Below are positions 36,069 through 48,400 of a stretch of DNA of 64,000 nucleotides, one piece after another. Every line of letters starts with the position of its first letter. The stretch's first letter is position 1. The notes under the pieces were generated by a model. It was not told the origin of the DNA, did not search any database, and saw nothing but the letters and a program-made list of their open reading frames with translations. This DNA is from Azorinus chamasolen (lineage: Eukaryota; Mollusca; Bivalvia; Cardiida; Solecurtidae), in assembly GCA_963576725.1 (NCBI GenBank), contig OY755252.1, forward strand, positions 56,883,985-56,947,984. The letters run 5' to 3'. A program made the position numbers and the translations under genes.

Positions 36069-36334
36069 GAATCATGGGTTCGCCGCTTGCGTGCAGAATC
36101 TTAACTACAACTTTCGTTCTATATGACACGACTTGATTTCGTAAGATAATTTTAAATAAAAAGATAATAGTGCAGGCCCTGAGAAGTGTGCTCCTCTAGG
36201 AACCCTCTGACCTGGGTCTTCACGGTTTACAAATGTCACGTTCAAATGGTTTAGAACAGTACCATAAAACATATGTACAGTAAATGTTATGAAAGCAACA
36301 ATGTTTCTATCTTGAAGAGACTCCGTGTTCGTGT

Positions 36335-36472
36335 TCAAAACTCTATTTCCATTTCGTCCTCAAACATCGCCAGCAACAACATTCCAGTATATCCCACAAG
36401 GATGCCGAGATTTTGTCCTAAAAACATTTTCCAGTCTGGAAATCTTTTAAAGTACTCTTTGCACTCAGGAAT
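36335..36472 (-). CDS. SLC39A: ZIP transporter terminal exon
   Basis: Acceptor tatattttcag, then [20 protein letters not shown] and [17 protein letters not shown], ending EDEMEIEF and TGA (36337-36335). This matches the last helix and short acidic luminal tail of ZIP4, ZIP8, ZIP12 and ZIP14. It joins DL|IPEC in phase 0 across a 3.7 kb intron filled with minisatellite. A TTTATT (AATAAA on the minus strand) at about 35900 could be the poly(A) signal; this is unproven. Confidence 0.93.
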   Translation of the reverse strand: MPECKEYFKRFPDWKMFLGQNLGILVGYTGMLLLAMFEDEMEIEF

Positions 36473-36977
36473 CTGAAAATATACATTGTATCAACAACAG
36501 TTTGTGTCGGCTATAGAAGTTAAGATAAGATGAGTAAATCAAAATAGTTTTTTCAAGAATAACTCCTTTATTTCTCCATTAAACACTATGTTATGACCAG
36601 TCTTTAGAATCGTCTCGAAGGGATGATTCTAAAGAGTGGTCACAACATAAGGTATGGTGGAGAAATGACGATTTAACGGTAACCCTTCGCTTGCTATTCG
36701 CATCAAAATACCTACCTGTAAATAGTGAAGACCCAGATGAGACAGCTCCTGCAGGAGCTGTCTCATCAGGGTCTGCACTATTTTCGAATTGATTGTGCAA
36801 CCAGTGCACTCCACAGCAGCGATTGCACAGCGAAATACTTATACACAGTGAATATATATGTAATTATACAACAGGGCATGGGTAAAGAAGGAGAAATGTT
36901 TTTTAAAATTCAGCAAGAGAAGGGTTAAGTATGCACATTTACGTGTTGATCTGCATCGCATCAGTTTTCCATAGACA

Positions 36978-37017
<40 letters not shown>

Positions 37018-40000
37018 CACATTTATATGGCGCTAACATAGGATATGTGCGTTCAAAAGCGCTGCACATGGATGAAATCACTAACCGGAACGAACTGCAT
37101 GATTATCTATCCAGACAATGAAAGATAAACAATAGATATACAATAGATATAAAATCACTAACGGAACGAACCGCATGATTATATGACCAGGCAATGAAAA
37201 GATATACAATAGCTATACAATTGATATAAAATCACTAATAGGAATGAAACGCATGATTATCTTTTCGGTCAATGAAAGATATACAATAGATATGATTCAT
37301 TAACCAGAAGGAAGCACATGATTGTCCATCCAGTCGATGACAGATATGCAATAGATATACAATAAATATGAAATTACTAACCAGAAGGAACCGCATGATT
37401 GTCCATCCGGTCAATGAGAGATATACAATAAATATACGATAAATATGAAATCATTAACCAGAAGGAACCGCATGATTGTCCATCAAGTCAATGAAGGATA
37501 TGCAACAGATATACAATAAATATAAAATAACTAACCGGTAGGCACCACATGATTATCTACACAGTCGATGAGAGATATACACTAGATATACAATAGATAT
37601 AACAAGAAATATATTTTAAAAAGATATTCAGCGGCATTCAAATATTGACATAATGTACAAAACAATAATGATATTAAATCTCTGCCAACTTAATTTCAAT
37701 GTTTCGAGATTCTGTTAGTACAGGGAACTAGATCTATGAAGGGTTGATTGTAATTATACTAGCAGAGAAGCATGCAATGGAAATGACTTGGAGTAGAATA
37801 AGCAATTATGGAAAAAATCAAGTTACTTTTATAAGAAATCACTATTAAAACGTATAATATCAAAGTATTTTTTAAAACTATCTAAAGTTAGTTCTTCATT
37901 TTACCTATTATAAAAATTTACTTGAAAGCATGTATATTTATATTGATATGAAGATAACTAATTGAATACACTTTTAATAAAGCATACAGAATTTAGTTTT
38001 TGTTTGTGCAGAGGCTGTAATTACTTAAAGAAAGGTATTTATCTATAGCCTGGATCAACGCATTAATTGACATGTGTGCATCATCATTAGTGACACCATT
38101 AACTGAATATACATGTATTTTTAAAACAATATAAAGTTAGCTATCTCAACCTACTACTCGATCCAAAGCGCCAGGTGATAGAGTCGTAACAATAGCCTTC
38201 AGTAAGTAGCTTTATATGACAGAGAGCGAGTAACCAGAGCCTGAATTGGTGCTGTGGTCGGGGATAGTAATTAATACTATTAATGCCACTACTCTAATAT
38301 ACTAAACAACATTTCTTCTTTATTTCCTATAGCATTGCCTGTGAATTATGGTGGTTTCGGCAAACTACCTGTTCGTCAAAGTGGATGTGATCAAATGTGG
38401 TATTAAATTGATAGCAAAATTATAATAAATGTTTAAAAGTTTAATAGTGGTTTTGGCAAACTGGCAATAATGCTCAGCAATCATTACCATGTGATAAGTA
38501 CGATAATGGGTTAGGAACTGATATAAAGTATGACACACCAAAAATTGAATAGTCAAAATTGATCCACACCTTTTGAGGATAATAGATCTATATAGTTTTA
38601 TTCAGTAATATTGTTTATGTATTATATACTCTAGTTTTGATAATGACCAAAGTAATAAATAATTCATATTGTTTTACCGGTCATGGTAATAAACAACTAT
38701 GTGACTACAGTATTGTACATGTATTTGAATCCACCAAAAGTTGGACTAAACAACATTTTGACTGAAAACAAAAAGCATAAAGTGAGTGGCAAACAGTTTG
38801 AACCAAGACTAAAATCAAAACTGAATGGGATAGTAAATAAATAGTAATGTGTTATGTGGCCTGGGCTGTTTTAATGACTAAACAATGGGACTATAGTATT
38901 TGAAAGCACCTCTTTATCACTCATTGTACCCAAGGTTGGGTAAGTGTGAATATGTCACCTGCTTAGCTAATATCCTAATCTGTATAAACCAAAAACAATG
39001 GACCACATATCAATATTTAACATATAGATAGTTATTTAATGATTTTGATTATTCAATTTTTGCTTTTTAATACAAATTTTAAATTTTTGCCGAAACGTCC
39101 TAGGCCGAATAAATAGATGGCCAAAACGTCCTGGGTCGAAACATCCGGGGCGAAACTTCCTATGCCGAAACGTCCTACATTCAGTTTGGCCATGTGTAGA
39201 GGCATTATAAAAAAGACTGTATGCCAGTCAAGGGATTAACTAATGAGAAAACGATTTACTAGAAAATACTAGTAGGTCATATGCAAATTACAATGTAACA
39301 TAGTTTCTGATTGGTGGAAAACTAGAACAAATGTGAAAATAGACAGCTAACCGCTGAAAAATAACTAACCGGTAGGAACCACATGATTATCTACACGGTC
39401 GATGAGAGATATACACTAGATATACAATAAATATAAAACCACTAACCGGTAGGAACCACATGATTGTCTACACGATCAATGGCAGATATGAAATAGATAA
39501 ACGATGTATACTTAATCTTGCACATTTGAAAACCGAGTAGAACCCAATCAGATCTTTCCTGTAGGAGCTGTCTGCTTAGGGTCTACACTGATTGCTCATG
39601 GAAAAGTATCATACAGACCTGACATTATAGGTTTTGTTTGCCATGGTCAATTAAGTTCCCTGTTTGGTCATATGTCAATATAAAGATCACTACAGTATAA
39701 CCTATCTTAACCTTTTCCCTCAAAGGCCATTTTTAGACCCAACCTTATTGTATTAATCTACCGAAAAGGAGCATTAACTAGAGAAAAGGATTTCGTTTTA
39801 GAATGTTGTAGTTTGAAACCATTGTGATAAATAGAGCATTTGCTCCTATAGGAGCAAATGCTCTATTTATCACAATGCTTTCACAATGTGAATTTAATAG
39901 AAGCACAAAAATGCGTCACTAGGGGATAATGTGTTAAGCAGCCACCGAAAAGAGGTCTAATTATGTGTTCCTAAGGCCGGTAGTAGCATAATGCAGGTCA

Positions 40001-43000
40001 AAAATAATGCAAAAAGCTCCTATAGGAGCTTTATGCATTACTAATGCTCTGCATTAAGCAAATATATGTTCTTATAAGACTCCTAGGTTCAATAAATGAA
40101 TGGCCGCTTAAGACGGGCTCTACTGTATATCAATACTTATAAAGTTACATTATTCATGACTGTCCCAGAAATTAAAGAAGTGCTATTGCATTTGCTTACC
40201 AGATCTGTCATGGCTACATAGAGAAACATGCCAGCCCCTATTGCAAAGATCCATTTGCTGGCTTCCGGTTGGTCTCCGAGCACAAGGCCCACATAAAGGC
40301 CTGCAAACGCCGTCAAACTGGACACGAAGTTAAAAAGCATCGCCCTTTTCACCGACATCCCAGTAGACACCAGAACAGCGAAATCTCCTGAAACACAGCA
40401 ACGTTTATTACGTCATTAGCCTCATGGATATTCATGCATGATATAATGACGTCATTAATATGTATAGGCTGAATTTCTATAAAAGCATGTGAAGGAGTTA
40501 GAATAGTTTTGCACCAAGCACTCGATGTGAGCACAGGAAGTTTTGGCCCATGCCCGTTCAAATTTTAACCTACTTTATATTTATACATATATTAAACCTT
40601 CGCTTGCTGTTCACGTCAATATACCTACCTGTAAATAGTGAAGACCCAGATAAGACAGCTCCTGCAGGAGCTGTGTCATCAGGGTCTGCACTATTTACAA
40701 ATTGATTGTGCAATCAGTGCATTCCACAGCAGTGATGGCACAGAGAAATAATTGTAGACAGTGAAGATATATGTAATTATACAACAGGGCGTGGGTAAAG
40801 AAGAAGAATTTTTTTTTTAAATTCAGCAAGAGAAGGGTTAAACCTTTATTCCATGAATATTTATGTCAGAATCAACGGCATCATGTATGTGATAGTATTT
40901 CAAATCGATTAATTATCCTAATATCACATAAACACAGGAACTATTGGCCATGTCAGAAAATAAAACCTGGGTCCATGCTTATAAAGTTTTTTTTAGTTGA
41001 GTCTGAGTTCGTTCTCAAGCTTTTGATTGGTCAGATTTGAGTTCACAAGCTTTTGATTGGTCAGATTTGAGTCATGGGCTCAAATCTGACCAATCAAAAA
41101 CTTGAGAACGAACTCAGACTCAACTAAAAGTTTTATAAGCACTGGCCCATATCTCTATAATTCAAGAAACAAACAGAGCAGATCCTGCATGATCAGACGG
41201 CTCCTACGGCTCCTGATATGGATCTACTCTGTTTGCAAAGGGGTTATTTTCATTATTTCCATTGATTTTTTCAGGCATATCGGTTCGTACTGCTTCTGAA
41301 AACTTCGTGGTGTTTCATTTAAATTTTAATCTATTCCCTCATATTGACGCCTTTTGACGTAGTAAAAGCCACTTTTGGAAACCATTCGATCTTCGACGAC
41401 GTCGGCAGCGTAAGAGCTAAACATGCAAAAAGTTTTACCCAGCTCATGTGGCAGCTCGTGACAGAATATGGTAATTGACGTAGATAGGCCCTTGGTAAAT
41501 GACAAGGAAAACGCTGCTCCGACTGCGAGGCCATCGGCAAAATTGTGTATACCGTCCCCAATGATGATCATCCAGGCGACAGCTTTCTTAGCTTTGTAAA
41601 AAGTAGAAACCAAAGCAATACTGATTATATAAAGTATAAACCAAACCAATACTGAATGTATAATCCAATACAGCAATCATTTAACTCTTTCGCTGCCAAT
41701 GTCGCATCTGTGATTACCTACGCAAACAGTTTGGATCCAGATGAGACGAGATGAGTAACTCGACGTCTCACCAGGATCCATACTGTCTGTTACTGTGACT
41801 ATATTTTTTGAAACAAAATGAAGAAAATGAAAAAAAATGAAAATGGTAGCAGACGAGAAAGTAAGCAGACGACCGAATTTGACAGCGAAAGAGTTGATGT
41901 ATAGAACTAGATGTAATTAACCCTTTACTCCATGAATATTCATGTCAGAAATAATGACATCACGAATACTAATTAGATTAATTTTTAGAATGTCATATTA
42001 ACACAGAAAAGGTTTGCCAAGACAGAACCTGTAGTATTAGACCTATGTAATTCGATAAGCAAACGTTTAGTTGAGTCTGAGTTCGTTCTCAAGTTTTTGA
42101 TTGGTGCACTCCACATCAGTGATTGCACAGAGAAATAATTGTAGGCAGTGAAGATATATGTAATTATACAACAGGGCGTGGGTAAAGAAGAAGACATGTT
42201 TGTTTTTTTTAAATTCAGCAAGAGAAGGGTTAAACCTTTATTCCATGAATGTTTTTGTCAGAATCAACGACATCATGTATGTGATAGTATTTCAAATCGA
42301 TTAATTTTCCTAATGTCACATAAACACAGGAAATATCGGTCATGTCAGAAAATAAAATCAGGGTCCATGCTTATAAAGTTTTCTAGTTGAGTCTGGGTTC
42401 GTTCTTAAGCTTTTGATTGGTCAGATTTGAGTTCTCAAGCTTTTGATTGGTCAGATTTGAGCCATAGGCTCAAATCAAAAACTTCAGAACTCAAATCTGA
42501 CCAATCAAAAGCTTGAGAACGAAACTCAGACTCAACTTAAAGCTTTATAAGCATGGACCCTGGTATGGGTCTACTCTTTTTACAAAGGCGAATTTATGAA
42601 CCAAAGGGTGAAAATCAGGTGGCTGCTTAATGCTTAATGATCTGGGTATACTCTGTTTGCAAATGCATAGAAAGGCATACTTATGGAGTAAGGGTTTATT
42701 TACCTTTTACATCAGCTGACTGGTCCACTGTGACGTCTGAACCAGATCGCGTGACACTATTGTTCAGGCTGTATTCAGCTCTGACGTCATATGTCTGATC
42801 TGCCGTGTTAAGCTCTGCACGAGACAATTCAATTGTATGATCACTGGTACTAGCCACTATATTATCAAGTTTTCTTATTTGCTGTGTGTTGCTTGAGTCA
42901 GAAGAGTTTGTTTGCCTCAGCTGATTATTCTGTTGCAAAGAAAAAAACCCAAATATATTTCTCACTTTTTAATAAATATTCATGTTAGAGTTAACGATTT

Positions 43001-45387
43001 CACGAATGATAACTCGATTTTTTTATAGAATGACGGGTCACGGTGGTTCGATAATCTCCGTACCGTTCTGTACAGGGATACACTGTGTGTTTGTACAATG
43101 AAAATTCTCTCAGTCAGGAGACAGTACATTTTAGTACATGTAGTATTAACCCATTCCCGTATATTGGCGCCTCTGTAAAATCACTTTGGAACCATATGAG
43201 CAAATGCTTTGTTTACCACAATGGTTTAAAAACTACACACATCAAAAAGTTTGCCTTTTCTAGTAAATGATTTATTCAAAGAGGCTGCGTCTAAAATAGC
43301 CACATTATTTTCCAAAGGTCATGTTGACAATATAAACATTGCAGAACACCTTCAAAATAATAACTTCAAAATAATAACTGGGTCTGTTTGCAATAGATAC
43401 ATGTAGATGTATATACGAGGACGCGTTCGCCAGGAGCCGTTAACCTTCTACTCCATAAATACTAGAGGTGTAACAATAGGTCAAACTATCGAGCTATCGC
43501 AATAGTTGAGCTTGCAATAGTAATAGTTCGATAGTAATTCTGACTATGGAGAACTATCGCCAATAGTTAATCCAACAATCGATAGTTTCAATAGTTTACT
43601 TAAGTACAGTGGAATACTTGTCGATCAAATGAAAAGAAAACGTCCATCTCTCATTTGAGTCTACCCTGTTTGCAAAGATATGAAAACATGTTTGTTTATA
43701 TTGTTTAAATGGTTAAATGCCATGCATATGTATTTGTGTTGCTTTGGATGCTGTTTTTTATAATTATAGAGACAAGAAGGCTGATCTAAAAGTATTGATC
43801 TAGTCATTTTGATTTGCTACCCTTTAAGAAGAAAACTATCGCGATAGTATTGCAATAGTATCGTGATAGTATTTTGACCATCGCAATACTATCGGGATAG
43901 CCATTTTGGCCTCAATAGTCACCCCTAATAAATACGCCTTTCTACGCATTTGCAAACAGTAGACTCAGATCAAAAGGTTCCTGTAGTAGCTGTCTGATCA
44001 GGATCTGCTCTGTTTGCTTATGGCATAATACGGATATGGTTCTACAATTTCTGCCATGACTAAAAATCCCCTTTGTTTATGTGCCATCATAATACATAAT
44101 ATAATTTGTATTCATGGTGTCTTTATTTCTTTTTTATTTATGGTGTCAATCGTTAAAGCATACTGTTATTATGCCATTATTGTTTGCTACTGCAAAAATC
44201 TGAACATTTAATTGTCAGAAGATAAGTGCATGTCCAGATTCCGGAGGAGCCCTCTGATCAAGATCTGTACTCTTTGCCGTTCAAAACACGTACATGTATA
44301 TCTTTTCATACTGAATGGACTCTATTGCTAGATACTAATTCCCCGTTTCAGCATTCAAAGCGTTATTTAATGTCTTTCATGGCGGAAAAGGTGAATACGG
44401 AGAAATGGGATTCAATACAGAATTTGAGTCAAGTAAACAATGTAGACCGCTTATTTACACATACAGCATGAGGGTGACCGTGAAGCCTATACATATTATC
44501 AAGGTTTAACCCTTTACCTCATGATTATTTATATAAGGAATATGACGTCATGAATATAATTATGTTATCCGACGTTTTGTGATGGTATAGTATATGAACA
44601 TATCGAGGGCTTGGTGCAAAACTATTCTAACTCCTTCACAAAGTGAAGGAGTTAGAATAGTTTTGCACCAAGCCCTCGATATTCCTTCTGGCATCACAGA
44701 AACCCTAGAATTATATCTATATTATTTCATCAGCAAACAGAGCAGACCCTTTGAGGGACGGATTGATTTAGGCCTGCTTTGCTTGTAGAGGCGTGAAAAG
44801 GATGAACCAATACTGTAAACAGAGTCCAAGGGGTAAATTAGTCTTTCATATACTAATTCGGATTAAGAAAAGTGTCATAGGTAGAAGTATATGAAGCGAG
44901 TTGGTTTTGATTAAGTTTTTATCAAATTTAATACGTTTAGGCAGTGCGATGCAGAAATAATTGCATGTTTCCAAAGACATGTGATTTTTAATGAATATTA
45001 CTTCAAATTTCAACTTCTTATAGCTTTATGACATCTTTAATCTGCAGTTTTCACACCTTTAACTGCCGATAGTAAAATTATGTTCGCATATAAAGTACCT
45101 GTAGTGTGTGAGATTTCAAATAACATACTGCTAATCCAGATGCCTTTGGTCAAACTGGTGTCTTTTTGCAACAGAAGTCCGACATAAGGTCGTCGGATTC
45201 TGAAACCCCATACCCTTCCTGCAGTATTTATAGAAGTCCGACATATGGTCGTCGGATTCTGAGTTAAATGCCCTTTTGCCTGACTTTCTTGTCTTTTATA
45301 ATCCACTTTATTCTTGCCTTCTTTTCTATATCCTTGCTTTTCTTTCTTTCTTTCTTTCTTTCTTGAGAGGAGAGAGGAGAGAGAGAG

Positions 45388-45451
<64 letters not shown>

Positions 45452-48400
45452 TCAATTATGTATTGTAAATGTTGGAAGGACCGAACTTTTAGTTTGAGTA
45501 TCCCGAAGTTCGAGTTATCCGAACTATCAAAGTTAGGGTTTGGTGGAGAAATATAGAAGTTATTCTTGAAAATGTTTTATTTTATGCATCTTATCTGGAC
45601 CTCTGTCATTCACAGACAAATACTTACTATGTAATTTGTGGTGTTCAGTCGTGCCGAAGAAGGCCCTAAATTCGTTTCTTTCATCAGATCTCCCTCGCCA
45701 TCGACAGTCTGCAAAGTATGGGCCACAAGAAAACGTATCAAACTCACTTCGTTAAGTATCACTTAACCCATGAATATTCATAAGAGAAATGATGACATCA
45801 TGAATATTAAGTAGATTACCGGTATTTTTATAATTGCACATGGAAACGGGAATTCTCGGCCATGACACAAACTGTAGAATTATATCTGTATTATTTAATA
45901 AGCAACCAGACCCTATAAGAGCCGTCTGATCTGCGTCTACTCTGGTTACAAAGGCGTAGAAAGACGTATTTATGGAGTGAAGGGTCGACCATTAAAATGC
46001 AATGGAAAATAAAACAAGCTATAGCTGACGGTTTTTTCAGCCACTGCTTACACACAGCGTAGTAATACGACAAATGACGCACATCGGATGAATCGGCTAT
46101 GCGGCGCTAACGACTAAAAACGCCATGCATTGGTTCCGCGTAATCTCTTTAAAGGTTCATTATCGGCCAAATTCAAACTCCTATTTTTGCCAAAAAAATG
46201 CACTAGTGCATTTCCGCGCGGTACGGCACTATTTGATCCGGCACTACCAGACCGCAGGTTACGTGATACACTGTTATACTGTATGTACAGTAAACCCCCG
46301 CTAATGCGACCACCTAAAAGAGGTATAATTCTGGGTGCTAGATTCAGGTGGTAGCTTAATGCAGGACAAAAGTAATGCAGAAAGCTCCTAGAGGAGCTTT
46401 CTGCATTACTTTTGCCCTGCATTAAGCCACCACCTGCTTACAAAGACACCCATGTTTATTCATTAAGTGGTCGCATTAGAGGGGTTCTGCTGTATTATTG
46501 TCTTATCTACGCCTCACGATAACCCTTGACCTCATAAATATTCGTGTAAGAAATAAATACACTATGAATACCAATTATTATTATTTCTATAATGATTATA
46601 TAAATAGTTTTACCTTTTCAGAAACTGTACACTCAGATCTACATTGTCTCTTAAACAAACAGAGCAGATTCTGACCAAACGGCTCCTACGGGAGCCGTTT
46701 AATCTGGGTCTAATCTGCTTGCAATTACATGTAGGTTAAAGGCGTCTCTATCAGTTGACGCCTTTTGACCCATTCCCTCATATTGACGCCTTTTGACCCA
46801 TTCCTTCATATTGACGCCTTTTAATCCATTCTCTCATGTTGGTGCCTTTTGACCCATTCCCTCATATTGACGCCTTTTGACGCATTCCCTCATATTGACG
46901 CCTTTTAATCCATTCTCTCATATTAACGCCTTTTGGCGCATTCCCTCATATTGACGCCTTTTGACGCATTCCCCCATATTGACGCCTTTTGACCCATTCC
47001 CTCATATTGACGCCTTTCAATCCATTCTCTCATATTGACGCCTCTTGACGCATTCTCTCATATTGACGCCTCTTGACGCATTCTCTCATATTGACGCCTT
47101 TTGACGCATTCCCTCATATTGACGCCTTTTGACGCATCTGTAAAGGTAACGTTTTGAAACCATTGTGATCAATAGAGCATTTGCCCGAAATGAGAGAATG
47201 CTCTATTGATCACAATGGTTTCAAAACTACACAATTCTAAAATGTTCCATTTTTCTAGTAAATGCTCCTTTCAGTAGATTTATTCAAAGAGGTTGGGTCT
47301 AAATATAGTCCACTAGGGAACGGTTGAAAAATCCGCATATGAGGGAATGGTTGAAAAATCCGCCTATATGGGGGAATGGATGAACTTTTTAATTTTATAG
47401 ATCTGGTTCCATGCTTATAAAACCTTTTAGTTGAGTCTGAGTTCGTTCTCAAGTTTTTGATTGGTCAGATTTGAGCCTTCGGCTCAAATATGACCAATTA
47501 AAAGCTTGAGAATAAACTCAGACTCAACTAAAAAGCTTTATAAGCATGGACCCTGACTTGTACAGTTTCCACGGTAGTGAAACAAATCTCTGTTCCATAT
47601 GTTATTGTATTGATTCTGTCAATGAATATTAATGAGGAGACAAAATCTTGAGAAAAAAATAAACAGGGAAATGGTTCAGGGGCTACTATCCAGCACACAT
47701 ACCTTGACAACTACGGTTTTGTCAGGAGGGTTCTCAAACTGCCCATGACTGTGACCTTGACCTTTCCGGCTGAGATACAACTCCAGAAGGAAGAAGGCGT
47801 ATATACTAGCTAGCATAGAACACAGCTTCTTTAGATTGTCTGGGAGAAGATTATCATCGGAAGATTCTTCTTTGCGATCCAGTGCACTTATCTGGGGAAT
47901 AAAATATTATCCATGATACGAGAAAAGTGAAAATGAGCTTATTTGAAAAATGAAAATTATCCGCATTACGAGAAATGTGAAAATGAACAAAAAAGAAGAA
48001 AAAATGAGCCGCGTTTCAAGGAAAGTGAAAATGAGCTTATTTGTTTGGAAATATGAGAAGAAGAACCCCACGTTTTCCCAGAAAAGTATGTCGAGTAATA
48101 TTGAGCTTATCTTAAAAATGACAGTATTATGTAGTATAACCTGTCTGAACCCTTTCCCTGTTTTATGTTTATTTCAAATTTCAGTACCTACTGAATATTC
48201 AGAGAAAAAAAGTGTTATAATAAAACATTGAAGGTAGAATATTGTAGCCATTCTAGAAAGTAAGGAAACAGATATATCAAATTCCATTAGCAAACAGAGC
48301 AGACCCTGATCAGACGGCTCCTATAGGAGCCGTCTGATCTGGGTCTACTCTGTAAGCAAATGCGTGAAAACACGTTTATATGAGGGAAAGAGTTAAGCGG

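Larger units (their letters stand above)
20708..36334. other. Intergenic region between two convergent genes
   Basis: About 15.6 kb between the stop codons of the two genes. It holds 3' UTRs of unknown extent and more than thirty short transposons, one SINE and dispersed mollusc-type repeats. The stretches 23430-24150 and 28510-28990 have little I can classify. No further gene was recognised. Confidence 0.6.

Noticed and set aside
41592..41676. Extension of the ZIP core exon upstream ([20 protein letters not shown])
   Set aside because: Open by chance through the intron's T-rich acceptor tract; the phase-1 join at 41591 to the exon ending at 42704 gives the expected loop-to-helix sequence.
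45264..45497. Open frames on both strands over poly-Ser-Leu / Arg-Glu repeats
   Set aside because: Translation of (TTTC)n and (GA)n microsatellites.
46752..47140. CRISPR-like array of 28-bp repeats
   Set aside because: Units are contiguous with no spacers and equal a transposon terminus in a eukaryotic gene intron.
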